Assembly: GCA_026702615.1 (NCBI GenBank)
Contig: JAPPBY010000033.1
Coordinates: forward strand, 1 to 64,000
Length of the DNA: 64,000 nt
Direction of reading: 5' to 3'
DNA from: Chloroflexota bacterium
GTDB lineage: Bacteria > Chloroflexota > Dehalococcoidia > Tepidiformales > Tepidiformaceae
Shown: in pieces, positions 1 to 9,192 of the stretch
Layout of the letters: every line of letters starts with the position of its first letter
Position numbering within the stretch: the stretch's first letter is position 1
Program-made: the position numbers and the translations under genes
The notes under the pieces: model-generated
Databases searched by the model: none
What the model was told of the DNA's origin: nothing
Seen by the model: only the letters and a program-made list of their open reading frames with translations

Positions 1-237
1 GTAATCCGAAGGGGCAGGGTCGGGGTCGGACCAGGAGATCACCAACTCGCCGGGAGTGTCGCTGGTCAGCGTCAGGCCCGGGATGCTCCCGCGCTCCGCT
101 TCCTGGGCAGACAACCCCCCGGCCATCAGCGCCGTGGCCAGCAGCAGCCCAATGGCCGCCAGCAGCAGGCGCCGCGGCCATCGCGCGCGGCGCGCCTCGG
201 ACGGTCCCGTCGCGACTCGAAGTCTTGCCCTCAGCAT
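1..237 (-). CDS. Secreted fibronectin type III-like protein, N-terminal part (runs off window)
   Basis: Reading from an ATG at 237 toward the window edge gives 79 residues without a stop. An arginine-rich n-region (residues 1-27) is followed by a leucine/alanine-rich hydrophobic stretch ending near AQEAERG, which is a signal peptide with a plausible cleavage site. Next comes SDTPGELVISWSDPDPAPSDY, which matches the first strands of an FN3 domain (Trp in strand B, Pro-rich turn). The rest lies outside the window, so total length and domain number are unknown. A GAGG lies about 10 nt before the ATG. The protein is probably exported and acts in adhesion or carbohydrate binding; that role is an inference from the domain. 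Confidence 0.7.
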   Translation of the reverse strand, partial: MLRARLRVATGPSEARRARWPRRLLLAAIGLLLATALMAGGLSAQEAERGSIPGLTLTSDTPGELVISWSDPDPAPSDY

Positions 238-553
238 GGGCGCGGCACCTCACGAGCCTCTTCCTCGCTTCAGCTTCAGGGGTCTGCCGGCCCGCCGGAT
301 AGGTCACTTCGCACCAGCACTTCGACTCTCTCTTTTGACCCATCACTTCGCACCGGTTGCCTGCGAAACAGCCCGTGCGCGATTCCACCCGCCGGCATCC
401 GCCACCCTCACCACCCCCTTCGACGCCCGGCGGGCAGTGGGCGTGTTCAGGAAAGTTGGAGGGTGGGAATCCGGCGATGCGCCCGCCCGCGAGACCGCGC
501 GCGCATCGTCCGACCTCTGTGCCCGCGGAGCGGCGCGAACGGTGGACGCGGAC
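238..553. promoter_or_regulatory. Non-coding stretch with a 12-bp direct repeat
   Basis: No convincing gene is seen. The 12-mer TCACTTCGCACC occurs at 304-315 and again at 343-354 (period 39), with a further GCACTTCG at 317-324. It lies upstream of the FN3 gene on the minus strand and just beyond the end of the small HTH gene. It could be a repeated operator; this is a guess based on placement only. Confidence 0.3.
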
Positions 554-802
554 CTACTCGGAGATGGTGAACAGGTCGTCGAAGTCGGTCAGCGCAAGCA
601 CGCGCAGCAGGCGCTGCCGGACCGGCGGGGAGGGGTGCGCCTTGCCGCTCATCAGCTGGGAGAGGTAGCCGGAGGAGATCCCGGCCAGGCGCGCCAGCTC
701 GTTCTGGGAGATGTCCCGCTCCTCGAGGAAGGCCCAGACGGGCGCCGGCTTGAGCGTGACCCGCAGCGTGTTGCTGGTGTCGTCCGTCTCGCCGGGGCTC
801 AT
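554..802 (-). CDS. Small XRE-family helix-turn-helix protein
   Basis: This 82-residue protein is essentially one HTH domain. ISQNELARLAGISSGYLSQL (residues 31-50) has the helix-turn-recognition-helix pattern of the Cro/C1 (XRE) family. The N-terminal part WAFLEERD would be helix 1 and RLLRVLAL helix 4. Upstream in-frame codons extend the reading frame, but that extension is Arg/Gly-rich and not protein-like, so the ATG at 802 was chosen. It most likely binds DNA and represses nearby or its own transcription. Its target is unknown; the repeats at 304-354 are the nearest candidate sites. Confidence 0.75.
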   Translation of the reverse strand: MSPGETDDTSNTLRVTLKPAPVWAFLEERDISQNELARLAGISSGYLSQLMSGKAHPSPPVRQRLLRVLALTDFDDLFTISE

Positions 803-1646
803 GGGCGCTACGTCACAGCCCCGGGGCTCGTGATGTCGGGCGCGTCGGTCGACTGCGCCGACGCGGCCTGTATCACCCCGCCGTGCAGCAGGGTCAGAAC
901 GGCTGTCCGCGCCAACACCATCGTCACCCCCGCCTCCGGGAAGCTCATGGCGGAGTGCCACCCTCGCACGCGAGGGCCCGGCGCTCGTCTCCCGCGCTGC
1001 TTCATGACTCCCCCAGGAATCCAAGGCATCGCCTCCAGGCCCGCGCCAGGAGGGACTGCAGCGTCACCGCGCTGCCTGGAGCACCCAGCCTTGCCGCCTC
1101 ACTCGGCGATGGCTAGGTCAAATCCGTAAGGCGCACGGACTCCAAAACGATGGGTTGATTCGTATCGGTAGTGATGACCAGTAGACCGGGCTGGCAGCGA
1201 GGCAGATCGGGACCCTGAGGCTCACCCGGCTCCGGCAGTGACAGGTTGAGCAGCCTGCGCTTCACGGCGCCAGTGGGTTCGCCTTCGGGGCCAGCGAGCG
1301 CATGCCGGAGGGCTTCGCGCCTGTCCTGGCGCATCGGACAGAGCGAGCCCGCCCGGGTTGGCTTCGTGGCCGGGGTGCCGGACGAGTCTCCGCGCACGCG
1401 CCGCGACGAAGCCCCGACGCTTTCGCTGTTCGAGTGGGCGCTGGAGCGCGAACAGCAAGGGGTGCCGGGCGGAACCCCCAGGTGGAGCGCACGCAGGGGA
1501 GGACACCACCGGCATCGGCCGTGTCCTCCCGCGTCCTGTATGAGGGTCGTTCCTCGTGCCCGCTGCGCTCCGGGCGGGATGCCGGAACGTCTCCGGTGGT
1601 CCCCCGCGACGGGCGTGGTTTCGGCGGGATCGCCCCGTCACAGGCG
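803..1646. other. Long stretch without a confident gene
   Basis: Two minus-strand frames attract attention. One at 808-1029 ends in a short hydrophobic stretch followed by AASAQSTDAP, resembling a tiny secreted peptide. One at 1113-1397 ends in PGLLVITTDTNQPIVLESV, which reads like the tail of a real protein. Neither has a recognisable domain or a good start, and both may be decayed gene remnants. No RNA gene or strong repeat was found here. Confidence 0.35.
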
Positions 1647-2327
1647 CTAGAGTTCAAGGCCCACCTCCATGTCGTCGAGCAGGCCCTGGCGCACGGCCCA
1701 GATCACGAGCTGCTGCTTCGACTGGACGCCGACCTTGTCCTGGATGCGGTTGAGGCGGTTGCGCACCGTCACGGCGCTGTTGCCGCCCGCCTCCGCGATC
1801 GCTGCGTAGGATCTGCCGCTGGCGAACAGCACCAGCGTCGCTCGCTCCTTCCGCGTCAGCCGCTCCACGACCCGTGAGGACCTGGGCCCCTCGTCCGTGC
1901 GGAGCATCGCAAAGACTTCCCTGACAATCTCGTCGGAGACCTGCAGCCGGTCCTTTGCGACGTCGACAACGGCCGCGACGAGTTGCTCCGGGCCAGCGTC
2001 TTTCTGGAGGTAGCCCGTCGCCCCGGCGGCGACGGCGTCGATTACCGCGTCCATTCGCGTCGAGGCGGTCATCATCAGCACGCGCGTCCCGGGCTGCTGC
2101 TCGAGCAGCTCACGGCAGGCGTCGACGCCGTCCTTGACGGGCATGAGCACGTCCATGACGACCACGTCGGGCTGCACCTCGAGCGCGACGCGCAGCGCCT
2201 CCTCGCCGTCCCCGGCCTCGGCCACCACCTCGATCCGTTCCGAGGCCTGCAGTGCTTCGCGCAGACCCGTTCGCATCATCGGATGGTCGTCCACGACCAT
2301 GACCGTGATCCTGTCTGGTGACGGCAT
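1647..2327 (-). CDS. NarL/LuxR-family response regulator
   Basis: This 226-residue regulator has an N-terminal receiver domain (about 5-122) with the acidic pair Asp13/Asp14, the phospho-acceptor Asp59 in VVVMDVLMP and the conserved Lys of LQKDAG. The C-terminal LuxR-type HTH (about 155-218) begins at LTRKERATLVLFASGRSY. It should be phosphorylated by the histidine kinase encoded just upstream and then bind promoters. Its ATG is one base beyond the kinase TGA, so the two are co-transcribed and probably translationally coupled. The HTH motif is somewhat divergent from the usual LTxRE start, but the fold is clear. Confidence 0.93.
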   Translation of the reverse strand: MPSPDRITVMVVDDHPMMRTGLREALQASERIEVVAEAGDGEEALRVALEVQPDVVVMDVLMPVKDGVDACRELLEQQPGTRVLMMTASTRMDAVIDAVAAGATGYLQKDAGPEQLVAAVVDVAKDRLQVSDEIVREVFAMLRTDEGPRSSRVVERLTRKERATLVLFASGRSYAAIAEAGGNSAVTVRNRLNRIQDKVGVQSKQQLVIWAVRQGLLDDMEVGLEL

Positions 2328-2328
2328 C

Positions 2329-3549
2329 TCAGCCTCCTGGTTCTCTTGCCGCGAGGGGGACGACGCAGGAGACGGTGGTGCCGGAGGAGCCGCCGTCGCC
2401 GCTGCGCACGGTCAGCGCGCCGCCAAGCGCCTCGGCGTCCGCCGTCATGCCCCGGAAGCCGTGGCCCCGCTCCCGGTAGTCGTCGGGAAGACCCACGCCG
2501 TCGTCTGCGACCGACAGCCTGATGCGGTCGGTCGCGAAGTCCAGGCTCACCCGCACTTGGCCGGGCCGCGCGTGGCGGGCCGCGTTGGTCAGGGCGTTGT
2601 GGGCGATGGAGAAGAGCCGGCTGCTCGTCTCGACCGGCAGCGGCGGCTCGGTTCCCGACTGCGACAGCCCGGCCGGCACGCCGGTGACGCGCTCGAAGGT
2701 CTCGCAGTGCCCCAGCAGGGTGGGTCCCAGGGTGCGCCCCTCGAACAGGCGGCCCGAGTCGGCCAGCCGCCTCGCCTCCCAGATCGCCCAGGTCGAGAGC
2801 GACCAGCTGGCGTCCAGCGCCGCGGTCAACTCCTCGTTCGAGCCGTCCGCCAGCCGCCTCGCCCGCCGGATCCCCTGTTCGAGCAGGTAGGCGGTCTGCG
2901 CGATCGTGTTGTGCACCTCCTGGGAGAGCTCGATCCGTTCGCGGTGCAGCCGCCGCTCGCGCCGCAGCGTCGCCTGCCTGAGGGCGCGCTCGAAGCGGGT
3001 GATCAGCAGGACGCAGAGCACGAGCACGTACATCGCCGCTACCCGGCTCAGCAGCGCCCGTTCTTCGCCGGTGTCGAAATCCAGGCCGCCGGCCGCGAGC
3101 AGGGTTGCGGCGGTGCAGGCGGCGGCCGTCACGGTGGTCCAGCCCAGGGCGATCCGGGCCGAGGCGAACACCAGGACGAACATCGCGAGCGCCGGGTAAT
3201 AGCCCACGAAGACGAACCGATCGAAGCTCGGATACGTGGCGATCGTGGCGGAGAGCACGGCGACGTCCAGGCCGCCGAGCAAGAACATCCAGGACCTGGT
3301 CATGGGCCTGTGCAGCAGCAGGCGGCAGTGGGCCAGGCCGTTCACGACGACGACCGGGATCAACAGCACGGCGGTCGAGATCTGGTCGGGGTACCAGAAC
3401 TCGGGGCGGTAGACCAGCGTGACCGCCGCCACGAGCGCCGCGACCCAGCGGGCCCAGACGGATACCTGCACCGCGTACGGCACCACGTCCCGCTCGGCTT
3501 CGTCCTGCGGCGAACCCCGGAAGGCCGTCGCCACATCAACACTCAGCAA
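2329..3549 (-). CDS. NarL-type sensor histidine kinase (HisKA_3/HATPase)
   Basis: This 406-residue kinase has several hydrophobic segments between about residues 35 and 185, consistent with five or six membrane helices and no large extracellular sensor. The dimerisation helix follows, with phospho-acceptor His213 in SQEVHNTIAQTAYLLEQ. The ATP-binding domain carries ALTNAARHA (N box) and ADDGVGLPD (G1), then GHGFRGM (G2). The arrangement is that of the NarX/DesK class. The start is uncertain: a TTG at 3549 gives the longest form and a GTG at 3534 is an alternative. It is the partner of the response regulator immediately downstream. The signal is not predictable from the sequence. Confidence 0.9.
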   Translation of the reverse strand: MLSVDVATAFRGSPQDEAERDVVPYAVQVSVWARWVAALVAAVTLVYRPEFWYPDQISTAVLLIPVVVVNGLAHCRLLLHRPMTRSWMFLLGGLDVAVLSATIATYPSFDRFVFVGYYPALAMFVLVFASARIALGWTTVTAAACTAATLLAAGGLDFDTGEERALLSRVAAMYVLVLCVLLITRFERALRQATLRRERRLHRERIELSQEVHNTIAQTAYLLEQGIRRARRLADGSNEELTAALDASWSLSTWAIWEARRLADSGRLFEGRTLGPTLLGHCETFERVTGVPAGLSQSGTEPPLPVETSSRLFSIAHNALTNAARHARPGQVRVSLDFATDRIRLSVADDGVGLPDDYRERGHGFRGMTADAEALGGALTVRSGDGGSSGTTVSCVVPLAAREPGG

Positions 3550-4109
3550 GACGAGGCTCCGATTCCGGGGTCATTGACCTACCTGTTGAGCCACCGGGTG
3601 CGAACGGTTTGGCGCGACGACCGGGTGCTCGCGACCGAGTGTTCCGTTTGGAACGTTACAGCAGATCGCATCGCTCCTACGAGAGCAGGATGTCCACATC
3701 AACTAGTCGGATCGATCGGTCAGAACGCTCTAGTAAGACAGCACCCTCCCACCTGCTGCTTTCGACCTATTGCGCGACGAGCACGCCCGCCAGCCTGCAG
3801 AGGGAGGGCGTGGCCCACCGGAACGGACCGTCGCGTGATTGGGCTTGAGGCGGCACCGTCCTGCGCACCCTCTGCTGGCCATGCACATACCACTCACTAC
3901 GTGGCGAACCCTCCGACGGACGCGGGCGGACAGTCTGGGTGGTCTTTGGATTGGGCGGCCCCGACGTGGCATTCGAAGAACCCCAATAGTCCGAACTGCG
4001 CCGAGCCATTCTTTCCGCAGTTCGAACCCTGGCGGCTTCCGCGTCGGGCGATGAGGGCCCGACGCCGTGCCGCCCGGGCGCCGCGAGGCATTGGTGGCGA
4101 GCACCCGAC
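3550..4109. other. Intergenic stretch between the SIR2 gene and the kinase gene
   Basis: No protein-like frame is seen. A perfect 9-bp inverted repeat, CGAACTGCG (3992-4000) and CGCAGTTCG (4016-4024) with a 15-nt loop, lies about 90 bp past the end of the SIR2 gene. It may end that transcript, but it has no T-tract. Confidence 0.35.
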
Positions 4110-7100
4110 TCAGGATGGGCCGTGTTTCACGCGAAGTTCGTCGAGTTGGGTCGCTGCGCTTTCGGGGAGATCGAGACCGGCGAGCTTCTCCACGAGCGGC
4201 TGCGCCTCGTGCCAGAACGGCCCGGATGCATCGTGCTCGGCGACGTAGACCAGCAGCCGTACCGTTGCCTCGGGGTGACTCGACCAGTGGTCACCTTCGC
4301 TTAGCTCATGAAGGACGCGCCATCCCTCGAGTGGCGCCCCGGGCATCTTGACCGCAAGGTCAACGGCCTCTGGGAAGAGGCTCTCAAAGCAGCGTGGCCA
4401 ATCGACCATCGCAGCCACTTCTGCCTCGCCGAGGCCCGCGGGAACGCCCGGGAGGCGGTTCTCCCAGTACCGCTTGAGCCAACGGTCCCAGAGGTCTCGC
4501 TGGCCTGCGTCGTCCATTTCGCGAATGCGGTCGCCGATGCTCCACGCGAAGGAGCGCTTGTCCGAGTCGTCAGCAGCCTTGAAGAACTCGGGTATCCAGG
4601 CGTCCAGCGGGTCGTCGACCAGGTAGGTGACGACAGCCGTGCACAGTGCGATGAACGCCCGGCGGTGCTGTCCCTGACTCGACGAGAACAGGTCGCTCAT
4701 CTGAGGGATCGCCGCGAAGATCGCCCCCTCCATCGCGGTGACCACGTTGCGATCCATCCGCCCGTACAGCAGTCCGTCCCAGACAGCCTGTTGGTCGTCA
4801 CCGTCGGCGTCTTCAAACAGCGGCACCAGGTGCTCCCTCGTCCACGCTTCATCGGCGGCGAGGAGGAATCCCAGGGCTCGGGCCAGGACGGTCCTCCCGA
4901 GTCTGCCGGCGAGTGCCCGTTCGTTGATCACCTGCAGGAGAGCGGAGGAGTGCTCTTCGTCCATCGCCTCCGGTCGCGGGTCGTGGCGGTTCCTCCACAG
5001 TGAGAGGCTCCACACCCAGTACTCGGTGAGCACGCCCGCCGGGTGGTTGATAGCCGCCGTGAGCCAGCCCCCCGACTCCGGCTGCCCATCGTCCTGGCCG
5101 CAATGCGCCCAGAGGCTGCGAGCGATGTGGTCTGACTCCTCAAGCAACGCCGGCGCGTAGGGAAGCCCCCCATCCTTGATCAGGGAGAGGAGCAGCTCGG
5201 CGATCGCCCGGACGTGGTGCCGATGGAGCTCGACGTCGCCCAGCCGGGCAAGTCCCCGACGGTGCTTGTCTTCATCCAGCTCACCGGACCATGAGCGCAG
5301 CAGCGTCGCCCACAGGTCGCTGTCCCATTCCTCCGACTCGGCCAGCGCGTCGGCCAGCGCGAGTCCCCACTCGAAGTCTCGCCCGGCCGCTTCCCCCACG
5401 CTGCGCAGGAGCCCGTCGCGACCCGGCTCGAAGGGGCCGTTGTCGGGGTATGACAGGAGCTCATCGAGCCTCTCGGCGGCAGGGCGCGAAAGCAACTCCT
5501 CGACGCTCCACGGACTCTCAGGACCGACGTGGTCGCCGCCCCAGCTGGAGTGGTAGTGGGTGAGGTCCGGGTGCTCCCTCGGGCGGAAGTCCGGATACCG
5601 CTCCTGGATGCCATCGAGGGCCTCCCTGGCGAGGTCACACTCCAGGGCCGAGTCGCTCAACCAGTGGAGCCAGGCGAAGTGTGTGTAGGCCGTGTACTGC
5701 TCCCGGTCGTCGTCGCGACGGGGCCACTCGTACTCCCGGATGGCGTCGATGGTCGCCTTGCGTTGCCGCGCACTTGCCGCGGGGTAGCTGGCTCGCATGG
5801 CCAGATACGTCTCGTGATGCGTTGCCGTGTGATGCAGGCCGACGCGGGACAGTAGCCACTCGACCTTCTCGTCCGCGCCCAGGTCAGTGCGTCTCGGCAA
5901 CGCATGCACGGCGAGGCGGCGCAACAGCGGAGCCTCCGCCTCCACCAGCCGATCGCACCACCTCGCCCCGGCGTCCGGGCGAGTCGCAACCAGGTGCTCG
6001 AGCGCGTCACGAGCCGCGTCGATCAGCACATCGACCGACTCCAGGTAGCGGTCCTGGTCCTGTTCGTGCGGTTCGATCGCGCTCCGGTGAAAGCTCATCG
6101 CGTCGCTATCCCGGGTGGCCTCTTGCCAGGAGCGGAGCGTTCGGTGCCGCTCCGCCAGGTGCCGAACCACCCGTTCCAACAGGGATTCCGACACCTCCTC
6201 GAGGTTGGGCTTCAGGTGGCCCTCGTACAGCCTCTCCAGGGAGAACTGGAGCATCGAGTCATGCCGCCGGTCCGTCTGAACACTGACCGGCGGTTCATCG
6301 TCGTCCTCGCTCGCCAGGGCGAAGCCCGGTTCGATCGCGAGTCCACCGACCGCCATCGCGTCGAACACGTCGAGCAGGGAATCCGTCAACACCGCTTCGG
6401 CGCAGCGCTCACCCAGGAATAGCAGGAGACTGGCGTCGGATATGCGCGAGGCGGTCGAGAGGAGCAGCGAGACCCACCGGGCGAGGAGGGCGGCGCTCAG
6501 CGGACGATCTTCGTCTTGTACGACCCGTGCCAGTTCCCACCAGAACGACGGATTGACCCGCAGGCGGTTGCGTCCAATCAGCAGGAAGAGCGAGTTGGGA
6601 TGGTCCCGGGCGAAGCGCGCAGCGAGCCACCGCGCCAACTGCGCATCACGTTCGGTGAGGTCTGCGGCCCCGAACAGCGCGGCGAGGTGCCCGCGCCGCT
6701 CGAGCCATGCGATCCAATCCACATGCGATGCGGCATCGGTGAAGAACCGGCATCGCTCCGGGTCGGATAGAGCCTCGTCGATCAGGTCCATCGCCTCGTC
6801 GTCGAGAGCGGGTGGGTTCTTGGCGATCTCCGCAACGTCCCGCTGCCAGTCGAGCAGGCCCCGCCGGCTGTAGTCGGCGAGGCGCCTGACACCCTCTGCG
6901 AGCGCGCTGTGATCGCCTTCCGCCGACTGCTCGTACCGGATTGGCTCGACACCGAGTAGCTGCCACTTCGCACCGTCAGGCTCGTCGGTGAGCGCATAGC
7001 GGTCACGAGCTTCTGGAGGGAGGGCTCGCGAGAGGTAGTTCATGACCGTGTCGCTGTGGCTGTAACCGACGAACAGGACGGTGTGCATGTGAAACAGGTC

Positions 7101-7646
7101 GACCAGGAAGCGCCTCGCCCATCCCTCGGTCAGGTACGCCCTGCCGAAGTCGGCGTCGGTGAGCACCATGCCACCAGGGTCGGCGAGGTCGCCGTGGACA
7201 TGCACGATTCCGCTGAAACTGCTGCCCAGCGGCAGCGCGGGAGCCGTGAACACGGAGGGGGCCGAGTCGAAGACCTGCGCGGCAGCCTGCTCGAAGAGCC
7301 CGTCGAAGTTCGTCGTGACGACGCGCACGGACTGGGGCGATCGGTAGAGCCGCAGCAGGTCGCCGTGCAGCGATGTCGGTTCGGGGCCGCCTCCGTGGAG
7401 CGTCTCGGCGGCGCGTTCGTGAACGTTCGTGCCTCTGCCCTGCAGCCGGCCCAGGAAGCCATCGACGGGTTCGCCCTCGTCCTGGGTTGCGCCGGTCCTT
7501 GCAGCAATCGCCGTTGCTAGGTCCGCGAAGTTCGGGAGGTTCGCGGGCGGTCCCATCGAGACTCCCGCGCCCGCGAAGACCACGAGCTCGTCCCGCTCCA
7601 GCGCCTCGGTCAGGCGACGGGGAAAGTCGACACCAGCGAGTCTCAC
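4110..7646 (-). CDS. SIR2-domain defence protein, large (SIR2 plus helical C-terminal region, DUF4020-like)
   Basis: This protein has 1178 residues. The N-terminal ~260 residues form a SIR2-type NAD-binding fold: FAGAGVS (residues 24-30), TTNFD (111-115), the catalytic-type His151 in VHVHGD, and GYSHSD further on. The remaining ~900 residues are helix-rich and acidic, without a motif I can name with certainty; the architecture matches the SIR2 proteins that carry a DUF4020-type C-terminus. Known SIR2 defence proteins (Thoeris ThsA, DSR, SIR2-HerA) degrade NAD after sensing phage, so abortive infection by NAD depletion is the likely role. The gene starts 3 bp after the HEPN gene's stop, so the two form an operon. 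Partner sensing through the long C-terminus is an inference. Confidence 0.85.
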   Translation of the reverse strand: MRLAGVDFPRRLTEALERDELVVFAGAGVSMGPPANLPNFADLATAIAARTGATQDEGEPVDGFLGRLQGRGTNVHERAAETLHGGGPEPTSLHGDLLRLYRSPQSVRVVTTNFDGLFEQAAAQVFDSAPSVFTAPALPLGSSFSGIVHVHGDLADPGGMVLTDADFGRAYLTEGWARRFLVDLFHMHTVLFVGYSHSDTVMNYLSRALPPEARDRYALTDEPDGAKWQLLGVEPIRYEQSAEGDHSALAEGVRRLADYSRRGLLDWQRDVAEIAKNPPALDDEAMDLIDEALSDPERCRFFTDAASHVDWIAWLERRGHLAALFGAADLTERDAQLARWLAARFARDHPNSLFLLIGRNRLRVNPSFWWELARVVQDEDRPLSAALLARWVSLLLSTASRISDASLLLFLGERCAEAVLTDSLLDVFDAMAVGGLAIEPGFALASEDDDEPPVSVQTDRRHDSMLQFSLERLYEGHLKPNLEEVSESLLERVVRHLAERHRTLRSWQEATRDSDAMSFHRSAIEPHEQDQDRYLESVDVLIDAARDALEHLVATRPDAGARWCDRLVEAEAPLLRRLAVHALPRRTDLGADEKVEWLLSRVGLHHTATHHETYLAMRASYPAASARQRKATIDAIREYEWPRRDDDREQYTAYTHFAWLHWLSDSALECDLAREALDGIQERYPDFRPREHPDLTHYHSSWGGDHVGPESPWSVEELLSRPAAERLDELLSYPDNGPFEPGRDGLLRSVGEAAGRDFEWGLALADALAESEEWDSDLWATLLRSWSGELDEDKHRRGLARLGDVELHRHHVRAIAELLLSLIKDGGLPYAPALLEESDHIARSLWAHCGQDDGQPESGGWLTAAINHPAGVLTEYWVWSLSLWRNRHDPRPEAMDEEHSSALLQVINERALAGRLGRTVLARALGFLLAADEAWTREHLVPLFEDADGDDQQAVWDGLLYGRMDRNVVTAMEGAIFAAIPQMSDLFSSSQGQHRRAFIALCTAVVTYLVDDPLDAWIPEFFKAADDSDKRSFAWSIGDRIREMDDAGQRDLWDRWLKRYWENRLPGVPAGLGEAEVAAMVDWPRCFESLFPEAVDLAVKMPGAPLEGWRVLHELSEGDHWSSHPEATVRLLVYVAEHDASGPFWHEAQPLVEKLAGLDLPESAATQLDELRVKHGPS

Positions 7647-7649
7647 CGC

Positions 7650-8915
7650 CTACCTCGCGTCCGGCGCGTTGGGTGACTCAGGGGCACTGGCTGCCCGCGG
7701 ATCCCCGCCGAGCACGAGCCTCCCCCAGTCCGGCTCGTGAGGCTCGTCCAGCCTCTTCAGAATCGCTCTCCGGACAAGGCCCTGTGCGGCCCCAAGCAGC
7801 TCCCTGCCGTCCTCCGGACTCTTGACGGCGCCAGTGTGAACGGCGCGCGAAGCCACCTCGTACGCTGCGGCAATCGTCTTCTGATGCGCGGTTCTCTCCT
7901 CGATGCTCTGCCCGAGATACCACGCGGCGCGGCTCGCAACGCGGAAGCGAGACTCACCGATCGAGTCGTTCAGGAAGAGCGATTCGAGCGCGATGCGCAG
8001 CTCGATGAACTGATCGGCGACGTCGATCTGCGCCTTGGACCTCATCCAGCGCCTGAGTGCCATCGCGAGGCCCGCGCTCCGGTTGGCTTGCAGCTTCGCA
8101 AAGAGCGCCTCCACGGTTGCGATGTGATCTGTCGACAGGGCACTGGCCGTGCGAGGGGAGAGGCTGTCCGGTGCGGTATGCCACGACAGGCCCATCGTGA
8201 GGCCGAACCCCTGGACCTCATCGCACTCCCCCCAGGAGAGCCTCCGCGTCACACAGGTGTCGAGTGCCAGCGAGAGTGCTCCGCACAACGCGTCGATCAG
8301 GGGGTCGGGGCTGCCTCCCCAGGTGCATTCACGTTCCGGCTCGCGGTCCGGGTTGTAGAAGGCAGGGCCGCCCTCGCCCTCGATCGTCAGCTTCACTTCC
8401 TGTGGTCCAGGGGCGTGGGCGCCGAGCGGCAGGGGTGTCAACACCACCGGCAGGCCCTCGAGACGCATGCCTCCGCCGATGTCCAGCCGCCCGTCAAGGG
8501 CAACTCCCGACAGCGTGGCGCACCTGCGGAATGAGATTGCATCTCCCCGTGTCCATTTGTTGAGCCGGCGCTCCACTTCCTCAGCCCCGAGAAGGGCCGC
8601 CGCCGTGACAGAGGATCGGGCGAGATCGGAGACCGGAACGGCGGAGAAGCCGGCGACGAGATGGGAGAACCCATTCCCGATGAGGTCGTCGGCGATGTAG
8701 TCGTCGAGCAGCGTCCCCACGAGGCGCTCAAGAGCAGCCTGGTGATCGGCGCTGAAGCGCGCCTGCGCTCCTGCGAGCCCCATTCTCTCCCGGTGGTCCT
8801 CGCTGCGTTGGTACATGTCTCGGAGGCTCGTTGCCGTCATCCCCTGTATGGGCCTCGTGTCGAATCGTGCCACCTGCGCCGCTTCACCCAGCAGGGTTTG
8901 CAGTTCTGTCGTCAT
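7650..8915 (-). CDS. ApeA-like HEPN-domain protein with altered RNase motif
   Basis: The 421-residue protein starts at an ATG with GAGGAG upstream. Residues 1-295 are of unknown fold. Residues 300-385 match the HEPN domain of ApeA-type abortive-infection proteins: FIELRIALESLF, then the RVASRAAWYLG helix, then AYEVASRAVHTG. Active HEPN RNases have R-x4-H; here His360 is present, but the position five residues before it is Ala355, with Arg only at 357. The RNase activity may therefore be lost, or the site may be rearranged. The gene is the first of a two-gene operon with the SIR2 protein. An RNA-binding or scaffold role for sensing infection is a reasonable inference. Confidence 0.75.
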   Translation of the reverse strand: MTTELQTLLGEAAQVARFDTRPIQGMTATSLRDMYQRSEDHRERMGLAGAQARFSADHQAALERLVGTLLDDYIADDLIGNGFSHLVAGFSAVPVSDLARSSVTAAALLGAEEVERRLNKWTRGDAISFRRCATLSGVALDGRLDIGGGMRLEGLPVVLTPLPLGAHAPGPQEVKLTIEGEGGPAFYNPDREPERECTWGGSPDPLIDALCGALSLALDTCVTRRLSWGECDEVQGFGLTMGLSWHTAPDSLSPRTASALSTDHIATVEALFAKLQANRSAGLAMALRRWMRSKAQIDVADQFIELRIALESLFLNDSIGESRFRVASRAAWYLGQSIEERTAHQKTIAAAYEVASRAVHTGAVKSPEDGRELLGAAQGLVRRAILKRLDEPHEPDWGRLVLGGDPRAASAPESPNAPDAR

Positions 8916-9192
8916 GCATCCGCGCTCCTCGTGCTCGGCCCAGCGTCCGATCGGCGGCGCAACCGAGCAAGGAGGGATAACGGTCGTGGCGACTCCGGGA
9001 GGTGTGCAGGGGTACAAGGCTGCCGGCGCGCGGTTGGGTTCGAGGCACTCCGTCCATCATGGAAGCGGACGAGGTGGTGACAGTGTCCCTCCCCCGGGGT
9101 CAAGCCATAAGCTCGCGCTGGTTGGATCACCCGATAGATCGATCACCCACAGCTCAAGCGCTTGGCGCGCGGGATTGAGAAGGTACGAGGAC

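Noticed and set aside
808-1029. Small minus-strand frame with a signal-like stretch
   Set aside because: Too short and without homology that I recognise or a convincing ribosome site; kept only as a note in the gap entry.
56-1129. Long plus-strand frame over the FN3, HTH and gap region
   Set aside because: It is antisense to a clear signal peptide and a clear HTH gene, and its composition is Arg/Ala/Pro-rich without any domain.
4017-4035. TTCGAACCC resembling a tRNA T-loop
   Set aside because: The flanking bases do not form the required 5-bp stem and there is no cloverleaf.
2134-4248. 704-codon plus-strand frame
   Set aside because: It is antisense to a complete histidine kinase and part of its regulator; open only because of high GC.
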